Shown piece after piece: positions 14,901 through 29,836 of a DNA stretch of 64,000 nt. The stretch is from Bugulina stolonifera. Its lineage: Eukaryota; Bryozoa; Gymnolaemata; Cheilostomatida; Bugulidae. Below the pieces are notes generated by a model that saw nothing but the letters and a program-made list of their open reading frames with translations, ran no database searches and was not told the DNA's origin. The stretch is from the NCBI GenBank assembly GCA_935421135.1, contig OW285195.1, forward strand, positions 3,418,701 to 3,482,700, written 5' to 3'. The position numbers were made by a program, and so were the translations under genes. Numbering within the stretch: position 1 is the first letter of the stretch; every line of letters starts with the position of its first letter.

Positions 14901-15861
14901 ATACATGTAAGTAAAAGCATACAATAACTATTATAGTGTCAGTGTATAATAATACATGTAAGTAAAAGCATACAATAACTATTATAGTGTCAGTGTATAA
15001 TAATACATGTAAGTAAAAGCATACAATAACTATTATAGTGTCAGTGTATAATAATACATGTAAGTAAGAGCATACAATAACTATTATGGTGTCAATGTAT
15101 AATAATACATGTAAGTAAAAGCATACAATAACTATTATAGTGTCAGTGTATAATAATACATGTAAGTAAAAGCATACAATGACTATTATGGTGTCAGTGT
15201 ATAATAATACATGTAAGTAAAAGCATACAATAACTATTATAGTGTCAGTGTATAATAATACATGTAAGTAAAAGCATACAATAACTATTATAGTGTCAGT
15301 GGATAATAATACATGTAAGTAAAAGCATACAATAACTATTATGGTGTCAGTGTATAATAATACATGTAAGTAAGAGCATACAATAACTATTATAGTGTCA
15401 GTGTATAATAATACATGTAAGTAAAAGCATACAATAACTATTATAGTGTCAGTGTATAATAATACATGTGAGTAAAAGCATACAATAACTATTATAGTGT
15501 CAGTGTATAATAATACATGTAAGTAAAAGCATACAATAACTATTATAGTGTCAGTGTATAATAATACATGTGAGTAAGAGCATACAATGACTATTATGGT
15601 GTCAGTGTATAATAACACATGTAAGTAAAAGCATACAATAACTATTATAGTGTCAGTGTATAATAATACATGTAAGTAAAAGCATACAATAACTATTATA
15701 GTGTCAGTGTATAATAATACATGTAAGTAAAAGCATACAATGACTATTATAGTGTCAGTGTATAATAATACATGTGAGTAAGAGCATACAATAACTATTA
15801 TAGTGTCAGTGTATAATAATACATGTAAGTAAAAGCATACAATAACTATTATGGTGTCAAT
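11986..15861 (+). repeat. 76-monomer HOR, copy B2 (3,876 bp)
   Basis: Second tandem copy of 8,110-11,985, nearly identical at the points I compared. A visible difference is a private ATGCAATGAC near 12,981 where B1 has ATACAATGAC. The copy ends with the same G43 plus A50 monomer as B1. The sequence after 15,861 does not begin a third copy in register. Confidence 0.9.
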
Positions 15862-16422
15862 GTATAATAATACATGTAAGTAAAAGCATACAATAACTAT
15901 TATGGTGTCAGTGTATAATAATACATGTAAGTAAAAGCATACAATGACTATTATGGTGTCAGTGTATAATAATACATGTAAGTAAAAGCATACAATAACT
16001 ATTATAGTGTCAGTGTATAATAATACATGTGAGTAAGAGCATACAATAACTATTATAGTGTCAGTGTATAATAATACATGTAAGTAAAAGCATACAATAA
16101 CTATTATGGTGTCAATGTATAATAATACATGTAAGTAAAAGCATACAATAACTATTAAAGTGTCAGTGTATAATAATACATGTGAGTAAGAGCATACAAT
16201 AACTATTATAGTGTCAGTGTATAATAATACATGTAAGTAAAAGCATACAATAACTATTATAGTGTCAGTGTATAACAATACATGTAAGTAAAAGCATACA
16301 ATAACTATTATAGTGTCAGTGTATAATAATACATGTGAGTAAAAGCATACAATAACTATTATAGTGTCAGTGTATAATAATACATGTAAGTAAAAGCATA
16401 CAATAACTATTATGGTGTCAGT
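14587..16422 (+). repeat. Segment of B2 and its right flank re-used at 18,055
   Basis: The monomer order here matches 18,055-19,890 at a 68-monomer offset (3,468 bp). Shared rare markers are CAGTGGATA (15,301 and 18,769) and TTAAAG (16,155 and 19,623). It links the two HOR pairs into one family. Confidence 0.85.
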
Positions 16423-18054
16423 GTATAATAATACATGTAAGTAAAAGCATACAATGACTATTATGGTGTCAGTGTATAATAATACATGTAAGTAAAAGCA
16501 TACAATAACTATTATAGTGTCAGTGTATAATAATACATGTGAGTAAGAGCATACAATGACTATTATAGTGTCAGTGTATAACAATACATGTAAGTAAAAG
16601 CATACAATAACTATTATAGTGTCAGTGTATAATAATACATGTAAGTAAAAGCATACAATAACTATTATGGTGTCAGTGTATAATAATACATGTAAGTAAA
16701 AGCATACAATAACTATTATGGTGTCAGTGTATAATAATACATGTAAGTAAAAGCATACAATGACTATTATGGTGTCAGTGTATAATAATACATGTAAGTA
16801 AAAGCATACAATAACTATTATAGTGTCAGTGTATAATAATACATGTGAGTAAGAGCATACAATGACTATTATAGTGTCAGTGTATAACAATACATGTAAG
16901 TAAAAGCATACAATAACTATTATAGTGTCAGTGTATAATAATACATGTAAGTAAAAGCATACAATAACTATTATAGTGTCAGTGTATAATAATACATGTG
17001 AGTAAGAGCATACAATAACTATTATAGTGTCAGTGTATAATAATACATGTAAGTAAAAGCATACAATAACTATTATAGTGTCAGTGTATAATAATACATG
17101 TAAGTAAAAGCATACAATAACTATTATAGTGTCAGTGTATAACAATACATGTAAGTAAAAGCATACAATAACTATTATAGTGTCAGTGTATAATAATACA
17201 TGTAAGTAAAAGCATACAATAACTATTATAGTGTCAGTGTATAATAATACATGTAAGTAAGAGCATACAATAACTATTATAGTGTCAGTGTATAATAATA
17301 CATGTAAGTAAAAGCATACAATAACTATTATAGTGTCAGTGTATAATAATACATGTGAGTAAAAGCATACAATAACTATTATGGTGTCAGTGTATAATAT
17401 TACATGTAAGTAAAAGCATACAATAACTATTATAGTGTCAGTGTATAACAATACATGTGAGTAAGAGCATACAATAACTATTATAGTGTCAGTATATAAT
17501 ATTACATGTAAGTAAAAGCATACAATAACTATTATGGTGTCAGTGTATAATAATACATGTAAGTAAAAGCATACAATAACTATTATAGTGTCAGTGTATA
17601 ATAATACATGTGAGTAAGAGCATACAATGACTATTATAGTGTCAGTGTATAATAATACATGTAAGTAAAAGCATACAATAACTATTATAGTGTCAGTGTA
17701 TAACAATACATGTAAGTAAAAGCATACAATAACTATTATAGTGTCAGTGTATAATAATACATGTGAGTAAAAGCATACAATAACTATTATAGCGTCAGTG
17801 TATAATAACACATGTAAGTAAAAGCATACAATAACTATTATAGTGTCAGTGTATAATAATACATGTAAGTAAAAGCATACAATAACTATTATAGTGTCAG
17901 TGTATAATAATACATGTGAGTAAAAGCATACAATAACTATTATAGTGTCAGTGTATAATAATACATGTAAGTAAAAGCATACAATAACTATTATAGTGTC
18001 AGTGTATAATAACACATGTAAGTAAAAGCATACAATAACTATTATGGTGTCAGT
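16423..18054 (+). repeat. Linker between the two 76-monomer HOR pairs
   Basis: Parts of this linker match the next copy at changing offsets: 62 monomers near 16.85 kb and 61 monomers around 17.1-17.8 kb. An AGCGTC marker (T45 to C) at 17,793 recurs at 20,904 and 24,780. The stepwise offset change implies single-monomer gains or losses between copies. Confidence 0.75.
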
Positions 18055-18156
18055 GTATAATAATACATGTAAGTAAAAGCATACAATAACTATTATAGTG
18101 TCAGTGTATAATAATACATGTAAGTAAAAGCATACAATGACTATTATAGTGTCAGT

Positions 18157-21100
18157 GTATAATAATACATGTGAGTAAGAGCATACAATAACTATTATAG
18201 TGTCAGTATATAATAATACATGTAAGTAAAAGCATACAATGACTATTATAGTGTCAGTGTATAATAACACATGTAAGTAAAAGCATACAATAACTATTAT
18301 AGTGTCAGTGTATAACAATACATGTGAGTAAGAGCATACAATGACTATTATGGTGTCAGTGTATAATAATACATGTAAGTAAAAGCATACAATAACTATT
18401 ATAGTGTCAGTGTATAATAATACATGTAAGTAAAAGCATACAATAACTATTATAGTGTCAGTGTATAATAATACATGTAAGTAAAAGCATACAATAACTA
18501 TTATAGTGTCAGTGTATAATAATACATGTAAGTAAGAGCATACAATAACTATTATGGTGTCAATGTATAATAATACATGTAAGTAAAAGCATACAATAAC
18601 TATTATAGTGTCAGTGTATAATAATACATGTAAGTAAAAGCATACAATGACTATTATGGTGTCAGTGTATAATAATACATGTAAGTAAAAGCATACAATA
18701 ACTATTATAGTGTCAGTGTATAATAATACATGTAAGTAAAAGCATACAATAACTATTATAGTGTCAGTGGATAATAATACATGTAAGTAAAAGCATACAA
18801 TAACTATTATGGTGTCAGTGTATAATAATACATGTAAGTAAGAGCATACAATAACTATTATAGTGTCAGTGTATAATAATACATGTAAGTAAAAGCATAC
18901 AATAACTATTATAGTGTCAGTGTATAATAATACATGTGAGTAAAAGCATACAATAACTATTATAGTGTCAGTGTATAATAATACATGTAAGTAAAAGCAT
19001 ACAATAACTATTATAGTGTCAGTGTATAATAATACATGTGAGTAAGAGCATACAATGACTATTATGGTGTCAGTGTATAATAACACATGTAAGTAAAAGC
19101 ATACAATAACTATTATAGTGTCAGTGTATAATAATACATGTAAGTAAAAGCATACAATAACTATTATAGTGTCAGTGTATAATAATACATGTAAGTAAAA
19201 GCATACAATGACTATTATAGTGTCAGTGTATAATAATACATGTGAGTAAGAGCATACAATAACTATTATAGTGTCAGTGTATAATAATACATGTAAGTAA
19301 AAGCATACAATAACTATTATGGTGTCAATGTATAATAATACATGTAAGTAAAAGCATACAATAACTATTATGGTGTCAGTGTATAATAATACATGTAAGT
19401 AAAAGCATACAATGACTATTATGGTGTCAGTGTATAATAATACATGTAAGTAAAAGCATACAATAACTATTATAGTGTCAGTGTATAATAATACATGTGA
19501 GTAAGAGCATACAATAACTATTATAGTGTCAGTGTATAATAATACATGTAAGTAAAAGCATACAATAACTATTATGGTGTCAATGTATAATAATACATGT
19601 AAGTAAAAGCATACAATAACTATTAAAGTGTCAGTGTATAATAATACATGTGAGTAAGAGCATACAATAACTATTATAGTGTCAGTGTATAATAATACAT
19701 GTAAGTAAAAGCATACAATAACTATTATAGTGTCAGTGTATAACAATACATGTAAGTAAAAGCATACAATAACTATTATAGTGTCAGTGTATAATAATAC
19801 ATGTGAGTAAAAGCATACAATAACTATTATAGTGTCAGTGTATAATAATACATGTAAGTAAAAGCATACAATAACTATTATGGTGTCAGTGTATAATAAT
19901 ACATGTAAGTAAAAGCATACAATAACTATTATAGTGTCAGTGTATAATAATACATGTAAGTAAAAGCATACAATAACTATTATAGTGTCAGTGTATAATA
20001 ATACATGTGAGTAAGAGCATACAATGACTATTATAGTGTCAGTGTATAACAATACATGTAAGTAAAAGCATACAATAACTATTATAGTGTCAGTGTATAA
20101 TAATACATGTAAGTAAAAGCATACAATAACTATTATAGTGTCAGTGTATAATAATACATGTAAGTAAAAGCATACAATAACTATTATAGTGTCAGTGTAT
20201 AATAATACATGTAAGTAAAAGCATACAATAACTATTATAGTGTCAGTGTATAACAATACATGTAAGTAAAAGCATACAATAACTATTATAGTGTCAGTGT
20301 ATAATAATACATGTAAGTAAAAGCATACAATAACTATTATAGTGTCAGTGTATAATAATACATGTAAGTAAGAGCATACAATAACTATTATAGTGTCAGT
20401 GTATAATAATACATGTAAGTAAAAGCATACAATAACTATTATAGTGTCAGTGTATAATAATACATGTGAGTAAAAGCATACAATAACTATTATGGTGTCA
20501 GTGTATAATATTACATGTAAGTAAAAGCATACAATAACTATTATAGTGTCAGTGTATAACAATACATGTGAGTAAGAGCATACAATAACTATTATAGTGT
20601 CAGTATATAATATTACATGTAAGTAAAAGCATACAATAACTATTATGGTGTCAGTGTATAATAATACATGTAAGTAAAAGCATACAATAACTATTATAGT
20701 GTCAGTGTATAATAATACATGTGAGTAAGAGCATACAATGACTATTATAGTGTCAGTGTATAATAATACATGTAAGTAAAAGCATACAATAACTATTATA
20801 GTGTCAGTGTATAACAATACATGTAAGTAAAAGCATACAATAACTATTATAGTGTCAGTGTATAATAATACATGTGAGTAAAAGCATACAATAACTATTA
20901 TAGCGTCAGTGTATAATAACACATGTAAGTAAAAGCATACAATAACTATTATAGTGTCAGTGTATAATAATACATGTAAGTAAAAGCATACAATAACTAT
21001 TATAGTGTCAGTGTATAATAATACATGTGAGTAAAAGCATACAATAACTATTATAGTGTCAGTGTATAATAATACATGTAAGTAAAAGCATACAATAACT

Positions 21101-21930
21101 ATTATAGTGTCAGTGTATAATAACACATGTAAGTAAAAGCATACAATAACTATTATGGTGTCAGTGTATAATAATACATGTAAGTAAAAGCATACAATAA
21201 CTATTATAGTGTCAGTGTATAATAATACATGTAAGTAAAAGCGTACAATAACTATTATAGTGTCAGTGTATAATAACACATGTAAGTAAAAGCATACAAT
21301 AACTATTATGGTGTCAGTGTATAATAATACATGTAAGTAAAAGCATACAATAACTATTATAGTGTCAGTGTATAATAATACATGTAAGTAAAAGCATACA
21401 ATAACTATTATAGTGTCAGTATATAATAATACATGTAAGTAAAAGCATACAATAACTATTATAGTGTCAGTGTATAATAATACATGTAAGTAAGAGCATA
21501 CAATAACTATTATGGTGTCAGTGTATAATAATACATGTAAGTAAAAGCATACAATAACTATTATAGTGTCAGTGTATAATATTACATGTAAGTAAAAGCA
21601 TACAATAACTATTATAGTGTCAGTGTATAATAATACATGTGAGTAAGAGCATACGATGACTATTATGGTGTCAGTGTATAATAACACATGTAAGTAAAAG
21701 CATACAATAACTATTATAGTGTCAGTGTATAATAATACATGTAAGTAAAAGCATACAATAACTATTATAGTGTCAGTGTATAATAATACATGTAAGTAAA
21801 AGCATACAATGACTATTATAGTGTCAGTGTATAATAATACATGTGAGTAAGAGCATACAATAACTATTATAGTGTCAGTGTATAATAATACATGTAAGTA
21901 AAAGCATACAATAACTATTATAGTGTCAGT
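18157..21930 (+). repeat. HOR copy C1 (74 monomers, 3,774 bp)
   Basis: C1 aligns with the following copy at a 74-monomer offset up to about 23.1 kb and at 76 monomers beyond. Markers at the first offset are A1 (18,205 and 21,979), A50 (18,561 and 22,335) and C7/G17/G23 (18,311 and 22,085). Markers at the second are TTAAAG (19,623 and 23,499), AGCGTC (20,904 and 24,780) and ACGATGAC (21,655 and 25,531). It is the same family as B1 and B2. Confidence 0.85.
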
Positions 21931-24900
21931 GTATAATAATACATGTGAGTAAGAGCATACAATAACTATTATAGTGTCAGTATATAATAATACATGTAAG
22001 TAAAAGCATACAATGACTATTATAGTGTCAGTGTATAATAACACATGTAAGTAAAAGCATACAATAACTATTATAGTGTCAGTGTATAACAATACATGTG
22101 AGTAAGAGCATACAATGACTATTATGGTGTCAGTGTATAATAATACATGTAAGTAAAAGCATACAATAACTATTATAGTGTCAGTGTATAATAATACATG
22201 TAAGTAAAAGCATACAATAACTATTATAGTGTCAGTGTATAATAATACATGTAAGTAAAAGCATACAATAACTATTATAGTGTCAGTGTATAATAATACA
22301 TGTAAGTAAGAGCATACAATAACTATTATGGTGTCAATGTATAATAATACATGTAAGTAAAAGCATACAATAACTATTATAGTGTCAGTGTATAATAATA
22401 CATGTAAGTAAAAGCATACAATGACTATTATGGTGTCAGTGTATAATAATACATGTAAGTAAAAGCATACAATAACTATTATAGTGTCAGTGTATAATAA
22501 TACATGTAAGTAAAAGCATACAATAACTATTATAGTGTCAGTGTATAATAATACATGTAAGTAAAAGCATACAATAACTATTATGGTGTCAGTGTATAAT
22601 AATACATGTAAGTAAGAGCATACAATAACTATTATAGTGTCAGTGTATAATAATACATGTAAGTAAAAGCATACAATAACTATTATAGTGTCAGTGTATA
22701 ATAATACATGTGAGTAAAAGCATACAATAACTATTATAGTGTCAGTGTATAATAATACATGTAAGTAAAAGCATACAATAACTATTATAGTGTCAGTGTA
22801 TAATAATACATGTGAGTAAGAGCATACAATGACTATTATGGTGTCAGTGTATAATAACACATGTAAGTAAAAGCATACAATAACTATTATAGTGTCAGTG
22901 TATAATAATACATGTAAGTAAAAGCATACAATAACTATTATAGTGTCAGTGTATAATAATACATGTAAGTAAAAGCATACAATGACTATTATAGTGTCAG
23001 TGTATAATAATACATGTGAGTAAGAGCATACAATAACTATTATAGTGTCAGTGTATAATAATACATGTAAGTAAAAGCATACAATAACTATTATGGTGTC
23101 AATGTATAATAATACATGTAAGTAAAAGCATACAATAACTATTATAGTGTCAGTGTATAATAATACATGTAAGTAAAAGCATACAATAACTATTATAGTG
23201 TCAGTGTATAATAATACATGTAAGTAAAAGCATACAATAACTATTATGGTGTCAGTGTATAATAATACATGTAAGTAAAAGCATACAATGACTATTATGG
23301 TGTCAGTGTATAATAATACATGTAAGTAAAAGCATACAATAACTATTATAGTGTCAGTGTATAATAATACATGTGAGTAAGAGCATACAATAACTATTAT
23401 AGTGTCAGTGTATAATAATACATGTAAGTAAAAGCATACAATAACTATTATGGTGTCAATGTATAATAATACATGTAAGTAAAAGCATACAATAACTATT
23501 AAAGTGTCAGTGTATAATAATACATGTGAGTAAGAGCATACAATAACTATTATAGTGTCAGTGTATAATAATACATGTAAGTAAAAGCATACAATAACTA
23601 TTATAGTGTCAGTGTATAACAATACATGTAAGTAAAAGCATACAATAACTATTATAGTGTCAGTGTATAATAATACATGTGAGTAAAAGCATACAATAAC
23701 TATTATAGTGTCAGTGTATAATAATACATGTAAGTAAAAGCATACAATAACTATTATGGTGTCAGTGTATAATAATACATGTAAGTAAAAGCATACAATG
23801 ACTATTATGGTGTCAGTGTATAATAATACATGTAAGTAAAAGCATACAATAACTATTATAGTGTCAGTGTATAATAATACATGTGAGTAAGAGCATACAA
23901 TGACTATTATAGTGTCAGTGTATAACAATACATGTAAGTAAAAGCATACAATAACTATTATAGTGTCAGTGTATAATAATACATGTAAGTAAAAGCATAC
24001 AATAACTATTATAGTGTCAGTGTATAATAATACATGTAAGTAAAAGCATACAATAACTATTATAGTGTCAGTGTATAATAATACATGTAAGTAAAAGCAT
24101 ACAATAACTATTATAGTGTCAGTGTATAACAATACATGTAAGTAAAAGCATACAATAACTATTATAGTGTCAGTGTATAATAATACATGTAAGTAAAAGC
24201 ATACAATAACTATTATAGTGTCAGTGTATAATAATACATGTAAGTAAGAGCATACAATAACTATTATAGTGTCAGTGTATAATAATACATGTAAGTAAAA
24301 GCATACAATAACTATTATAGTGTCAGTGTATAATAATACATGTGAGTAAAAGCATACAATAACTATTATGGTGTCAGTGTATAATATTACATGTAAGTAA
24401 AAGCATACAATAACTATTATAGTGTCAGTGTATAACAATACATGTGAGTAAGAGCATACAATAACTATTATAGTGTCAGTATATAATATTACATGTAAGT
24501 AAAAGCATACAATAACTATTATGGTGTCAGTGTATAATAATACATGTAAGTAAAAGCATACAATAACTATTATAGTGTCAGTGTATAATAATACATGTGA
24601 GTAAGAGCATACAATGACTATTATAGTGTCAGTGTATAATAATACATGTAAGTAAAAGCATACAATAACTATTATAGTGTCAGTGTATAACAATACATGT
24701 AAGTAAAAGCATACAATAACTATTATAGTGTCAGTGTATAATAATACATGTGAGTAAAAGCATACAATAACTATTATAGCGTCAGTGTATAATAACACAT
24801 GTAAGTAAAAGCATACAATAACTATTATAGTGTCAGTGTATAATAATACATGTAAGTAAAAGCATACAATAACTATTATAGTGTCAGTGTATAATAATAC

Positions 24901-25806
24901 ATGTGAGTAAAAGCATACAATAACTATTATAGTGTCAGTGTATAATAATACATGTAAGTAAAAGCATACAATAACTATTATAGTGTCAGTGTATAATAAC
25001 ACATGTAAGTAAAAGCATACAATAACTATTATGGTGTCAGTGTATAATAATACATGTAAGTAAAAGCATACAATAACTATTATAGTGTCAGTGTATAATA
25101 ATACATGTAAGTAAAAGCATACAATAACTATTATAGTGTCAGTGTATAATAACACATGTAAGTAAAAGCATACAATAACTATTATGGTGTCAGTGTATAA
25201 TAATACATGTAAGTAAAAGCATACAATAACTATTATAGTGTCAGTGTATAATAATACATGTAAGTAAAAGCATACAATAACTATTATAGTGTCAGTATAT
25301 AATAATACATGTAAGTAAAAGCATACAATAACTATTATAGTGTCAGTGTATAATAATACATGTAAGTAAGAGCATACAATAACTATTATGGTGTCAGTGT
25401 ATAATAATACATGTAAGTAAAAGCATACAATAACTATTATAGTGTCAGTGTATAATATTACATGTAAGTAAAAGCATACAATAACTATTATAGTGTCAGT
25501 GTATAATAATACATGTGAGTAAGAGCATACGATGACTATTATGGTGTCAGTGTATAATAACACATGTAAGTAAAAGCATACAATAACTATTATAGTGTCA
25601 GTGTATAATAATACATGTAAGTAAAAGCATACAATAACTATTATAGTGTCAGTGTATAATAATACATGTAAGTAAAAGCATACAATGACTATTATAGTGT
25701 CAGTGTATAATAATACATGTGAGTAAGAGCATACAATAACTATTATAGTGTCAGTGTATAATAATACATGTAAGTAAAAGCATACAATAACTATTATAGT
25801 GTCAGT
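21931..25806 (+). repeat. HOR copy C2 (76 monomers, 3,876 bp)
   Basis: C2 follows C1 directly. Compared with C1 it has two extra plain monomers at about 23,100-23,210, which brings the length back to 76. The CAGTGGATA marker of the earlier copies is absent at the equivalent site near 22,543, where the common base is present. Its last monomer directly abuts the 52-bp indel monomer. Confidence 0.85.
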
Positions 25807-25858
25807 GTATAACAATACATGTGAGTAAGAGCATAAAAATAACTATTATAGTGTCAGT
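25807..25858 (+). repeat. 52-bp monomer with the only net indel, at an HOR boundary
   Basis: At 25,835-25,839 this copy has five A where other copies have ACAA. It combines the rare C30-to-A change, which alone gives AAAA elsewhere (for example near 48,124), with one extra A. All monomers to the left start at 51k+1 and all to the right at 51k+2. It shifts the otherwise open minus-strand frame. It is the first monomer after C2, and the 76-monomer periodicity does not continue beyond it. Confidence 0.95.
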
Positions 25859-28800
25859 GTATAATAATACATGTAAGTAAAAGCATACAATAACTATTAT
25901 AGTGTCAGTGTATAATAATACATGTAAGTAAAAGCATACAATAACTATTATAGTGTCAGTGTATAACAATACATGTGAGTAAGAGCATACAATAACTATT
26001 ATAGTGTCAGTGTATAATAATACATGTAAGTAAAAGCATACAATAACTATTATAGTGTCAGTGTATAATAATACATGTAAGTAAAAGCATACAATAACTA
26101 TTATAGTGTCAGTGTATAATAATACATGTAAGTAAAAGCATACAATAACTATTATAGTGTCAGTGTATAATAATACATGTGAGTAAGAGCATACAATAAC
26201 TATTATAGTGTCAGTGTATAATAATACATGTAAGTAAAAGCATACAATAACTATTATAGTGTCAGTGTATAATAATACATGTAAGTAAAAGCATACAATA
26301 ACTATTATAGTGTCAGTGTATAATAATACATGTGAGTAAGAGCATACAATAACTATTATAGTGTCAGTGTATAATAATACATGTAAGTAAAAGCATACAA
26401 TAACTATTATAGTGTCAGTGTATAATAATACATGTAAGTAAAAGCATACAATAACTATTATAGTGTCAGTATATAATAATACATGTAAGTAAAAGCATAC
26501 AATGACTATTATAGTGTCAGTGTATAATAACACATGTAAGTAAAAGCATACAATAACTATTATAGTGTCAGTGTATAACAATACATGTAAGTAAGAGCAT
26601 ACAATGACTATTATAGTGTCAGTGTATAATAATACATGTAAGTAAAAGCATACAATAACTATTATAGTGTCAGTGTATAATAATACATGTGAGTAAGAGC
26701 ATACAATGACTATTATGGTGTCAGTGTATAATAATACATGTAAGTAAGAGCATACAATAACTATTATGGTGTCAATGTATAATAATACATGTAAGTAAAA
26801 GCATACAATAACTATTATAGTGTCAGTGTATAATAATACATGTAAGTAAAAGCATACAATAACTATTATAGTGTCAGTGTATAATAATACATGTGAGTAA
26901 GAGCATACAATGACTATTATGGTGTCAGTGTATAATAATACATGTAAGTAAGAGCATACAATAACTATTATGGTGTCAATGTATAATAATACATGTAAGT
27001 AAAAGCATACAATAACTATTATAGTGTCAGTGTATAATAATACATGTAAGTAAAAGCATACAATAACTATTATAGTGCCAGTGTATAATAATACATGTAA
27101 GTAAGAGCATACAATAACTATTATAGTGTCAGTGTATAATAATACATGTAAGTAAAAGCATACAATGACTATTATAGTGTCAGTGTATAATAATACATGT
27201 GAGTAAGAGCATACAATAACTATTATAGTGTCAGTGTATAATAATACATGTAAGTAAGAGCATACAATAACTATTATAGTGTCAGTGTATAATAATACAT
27301 GTAAGTAAAAGCATACAATAACTATTATGGTGTCAGTGTATAATAATACATGTAAGTAAAAGCATACAATAACTATTATAGTGTCAGTGTATAATAATAC
27401 ATGTAAGTAAAAGCATACATTAACTATTATAGTGCCAGTGTATAATAATACATGTGAGTAAAAGCATACAATAACTATTATAGTGTCAATGTATAATAAT
27501 ACATGTAAGTAAAAGCATACAATGACTATTATAGTGTCAGTGTATAATAATACATGTAAGTAAAAGCATACAATAACTATTATAGTGTCAGTGTATAATA
27601 ATACATGTGAGTAAAAGCATACAATAACTATTATAGTGTCAGTATATAATAATACATGTAAGTAAAAGCATACAATAACTATTATAGTGTCAGTGTATAA
27701 CAATACATGTGAGTAAGAGCATACAATAACTATTATAGTGTCAGTGTATAATAATACATGTAAGTAAAAGCATACAATAACTATTATAGTGTCAGTGTAT
27801 AATAATACATGTAAGTAAAAGCATACAATAACTATTATAGTGCCAGTGTATAATAATACATGTAAGTAAGAGCATACAATGACTATTATGGTGTCAGTGT
27901 ATAATAATACATGTAAGTAAGAGCATACAATAACTATTATGGTGTCAATGTATAATAATACATGTAAGTAAAAGCATACAATAACTATTATAGTGTCAGT
28001 GTATAATAATACATGTAAGTAAAAGCATACAATAACTATTATAGTGCCAGTGTATAATAATACATGTAAGTAAGAGCATACAATAACTATTATAGTGTCA
28101 GTGTATAATAATACATGTAAGTAAAAGCATACAATGACTATTATAGTGTCAGTGTATAATAATACATGTAAGTAAAAGCATACAATAACTATTATAGTGT
28201 CAGTGTATAATAATACATGTAAGTAAAAGCATACAATAACTATTATAGTGTCAGTGTATAATAACACATGTAAGTAAAAGCATACAATAACTATTATGGT
28301 GTCAGTGTATAATAATACATGTGAGTAAGAGCATACAATAACTATTATAGTGTCAGTGTATAATAATACATGTAAGTAAAAGCATACAATAACTATTATA
28401 GTGTCAGTGTATAATAATACATGTAAGTAAAAGCATACAATAACTATTATAGTGTCAGTGTATAATAATACATGTAAGTAAAAGCATACAATAACTATTA
28501 TGGTGTCAGTGTATAATAATACATGTGAGTAAGAGCATACAATAACTATTATAGTGTCAGTGTATAATAATACATGTAAGTAAAAGCATACAATAACTAT
28601 TATAGTGTCAGTGTATAACAATACATGTGAGTAAAAGCATACAATAACTATTATAGTGTCAGTGTATAATAATACATGTAAGTAAGAGCATACAATGACT
28701 ATTATGGTGTCAGTGTATAATAATACATGTAAGTAAAAGCATACAATAACTATTATAGTGTCAGTGTATAATAATACATGTAAGTAAAAGCATACAATAA

Positions 28801-28867
28801 CTATTATAGTGTCAGTGTATAATAATACATGTAAGTAAGAGCATACAATAACTATTATGGTGTCAGT
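25859..28867 (+). repeat. Mosaic satellite stretch right of the indel
   Basis: These are mixed monomer types with no long HOR that I can establish. The T47-to-C marker (GTGCC) appears at 27,078, 27,435, 27,843 and 28,047. In three of these (27,078, 27,843 and 28,047) the next monomer carries G23. A private ACATTAAC lies near 27,418. G34 plus G43 monomers followed by G23/G43/A50 monomers recur around 26.7, 26.9 and 27.9 kb. Confidence 0.75.
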
Positions 28868-29224
28868 GTATAATAATACATGTAAGTAAAAGCGTACAAT
28901 AACTATTATAGTGTCAGTGTATAACAATACATGTAAGTAAGAGCATACAATAACTATTATAGTGTCAGTGTATAATAATACATGTAAGTAAAAGCATACA
29001 ATAACTATTATAGTGTCAGTGTATAATAATACATGTGAGTAAAAGCATACAATAACTATTATAGTGTCAGTGTATAATAATACATGTAAGTAAAAGCATA
29101 CAATAACTATTATAGTGTCAGTGTATAATAATACATGTAAGTAAAAGCATACAATAACTATTATAGTGTCAGTGTATAATAATACATGTGAGTAAAAGCA
29201 TACAATAACTATTATAGTGTCAGT
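28868..29224 (+). repeat. Seven-monomer segment, copy 1 of a 36-monomer offset pair
   Basis: The order is A27-to-G (AGCGTAC); C7 plus G23; plain; G17; plain; plain; G17. The same order occurs at 30,704-31,060, displaced by 1,836 bp. The rare AGCGTAC anchors the match (28,894 and 30,730). Confidence 0.85.
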
Positions 29225-29326
29225 GTATAACAATACATGTAAGTAAAAGCATACAATAACTATTATAGTGTCAGTGTATAACAATACATGTAAGTAAGAG
29301 CATACAATAACTATTATAGTGTCAGT

Positions 29327-29836
29327 GTATAATAATACATGTAAGTAAAAGCATACAATAACTATTATAGTGTCAGTGTATAATAATACATGTGAGTAAA
29401 AGCATACAATAACTATTATAGTGTCAGTGTATAATAATACATGTAAGTAAAAGCATACAATAACTATTATAGTGTCAGTGTATAACAATACATGTAAGTA
29501 AAAGCATACAATAACTATTATAGTGTCAGTGTATAATAATACATGTAAGTAAAAGCATACAATAACTATTATAGTGTCAGTGTATAATAATACATGTAAG
29601 TAAAAGCATACAATAACTATTATAGTGTCAGTGTATAATAATACATGTGAGTAAAAGCATACAATAACTATTATAGTGTCAGTGTATAATAATACATGTA
29701 AGTAAAAGCATACAATAACTATTATAGTGTCAGTGTATAACAATACATGTAAGTAAAAGCATACAATAACTATTATAGTGTCAGTGTATAATAATACATG
29801 TAAGTAAAAGCATACAATAACTATTATAGTGTCAGT
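29327..29836 (+). repeat. Five-monomer (255-bp) HOR in tandem
   Basis: The order plain; G17; plain; C7; plain occurs at 29,327-29,581 and again at 29,582-29,836, followed by three matching monomers before the order breaks at 29,990. A 17-monomer (867-bp) offset overlaps it: 29,225-29,479 repeats at 30,092-30,346 with the paired C7, C7 plus G23 monomers. Confidence 0.8.

Larger units (their letters stand above)
4666..25815 (-). other. Open minus-strand frame over 415 monomers, probably non-coding
   Basis: The frame reads 7,049 codons as a 17-residue repeat of the form LYTDTIIVIVCFYLHVL. F-to-S (monomer position 23) and L-to-S (position 17) are the common replacements. Positions 7, 10, 34 and 43 vary silently. 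The nominal start is a TTG in the C7 monomer at the indel, and translation ends at the TGA at 4,666. There is no ATG start, signal peptide, non-repetitive domain or flanking gene element. A stop-free 51-bp unit automatically gives a long open frame, so I do not call a gene. A transcribed repeat polypeptide cannot be excluded from sequence alone. Confidence 0.85.
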
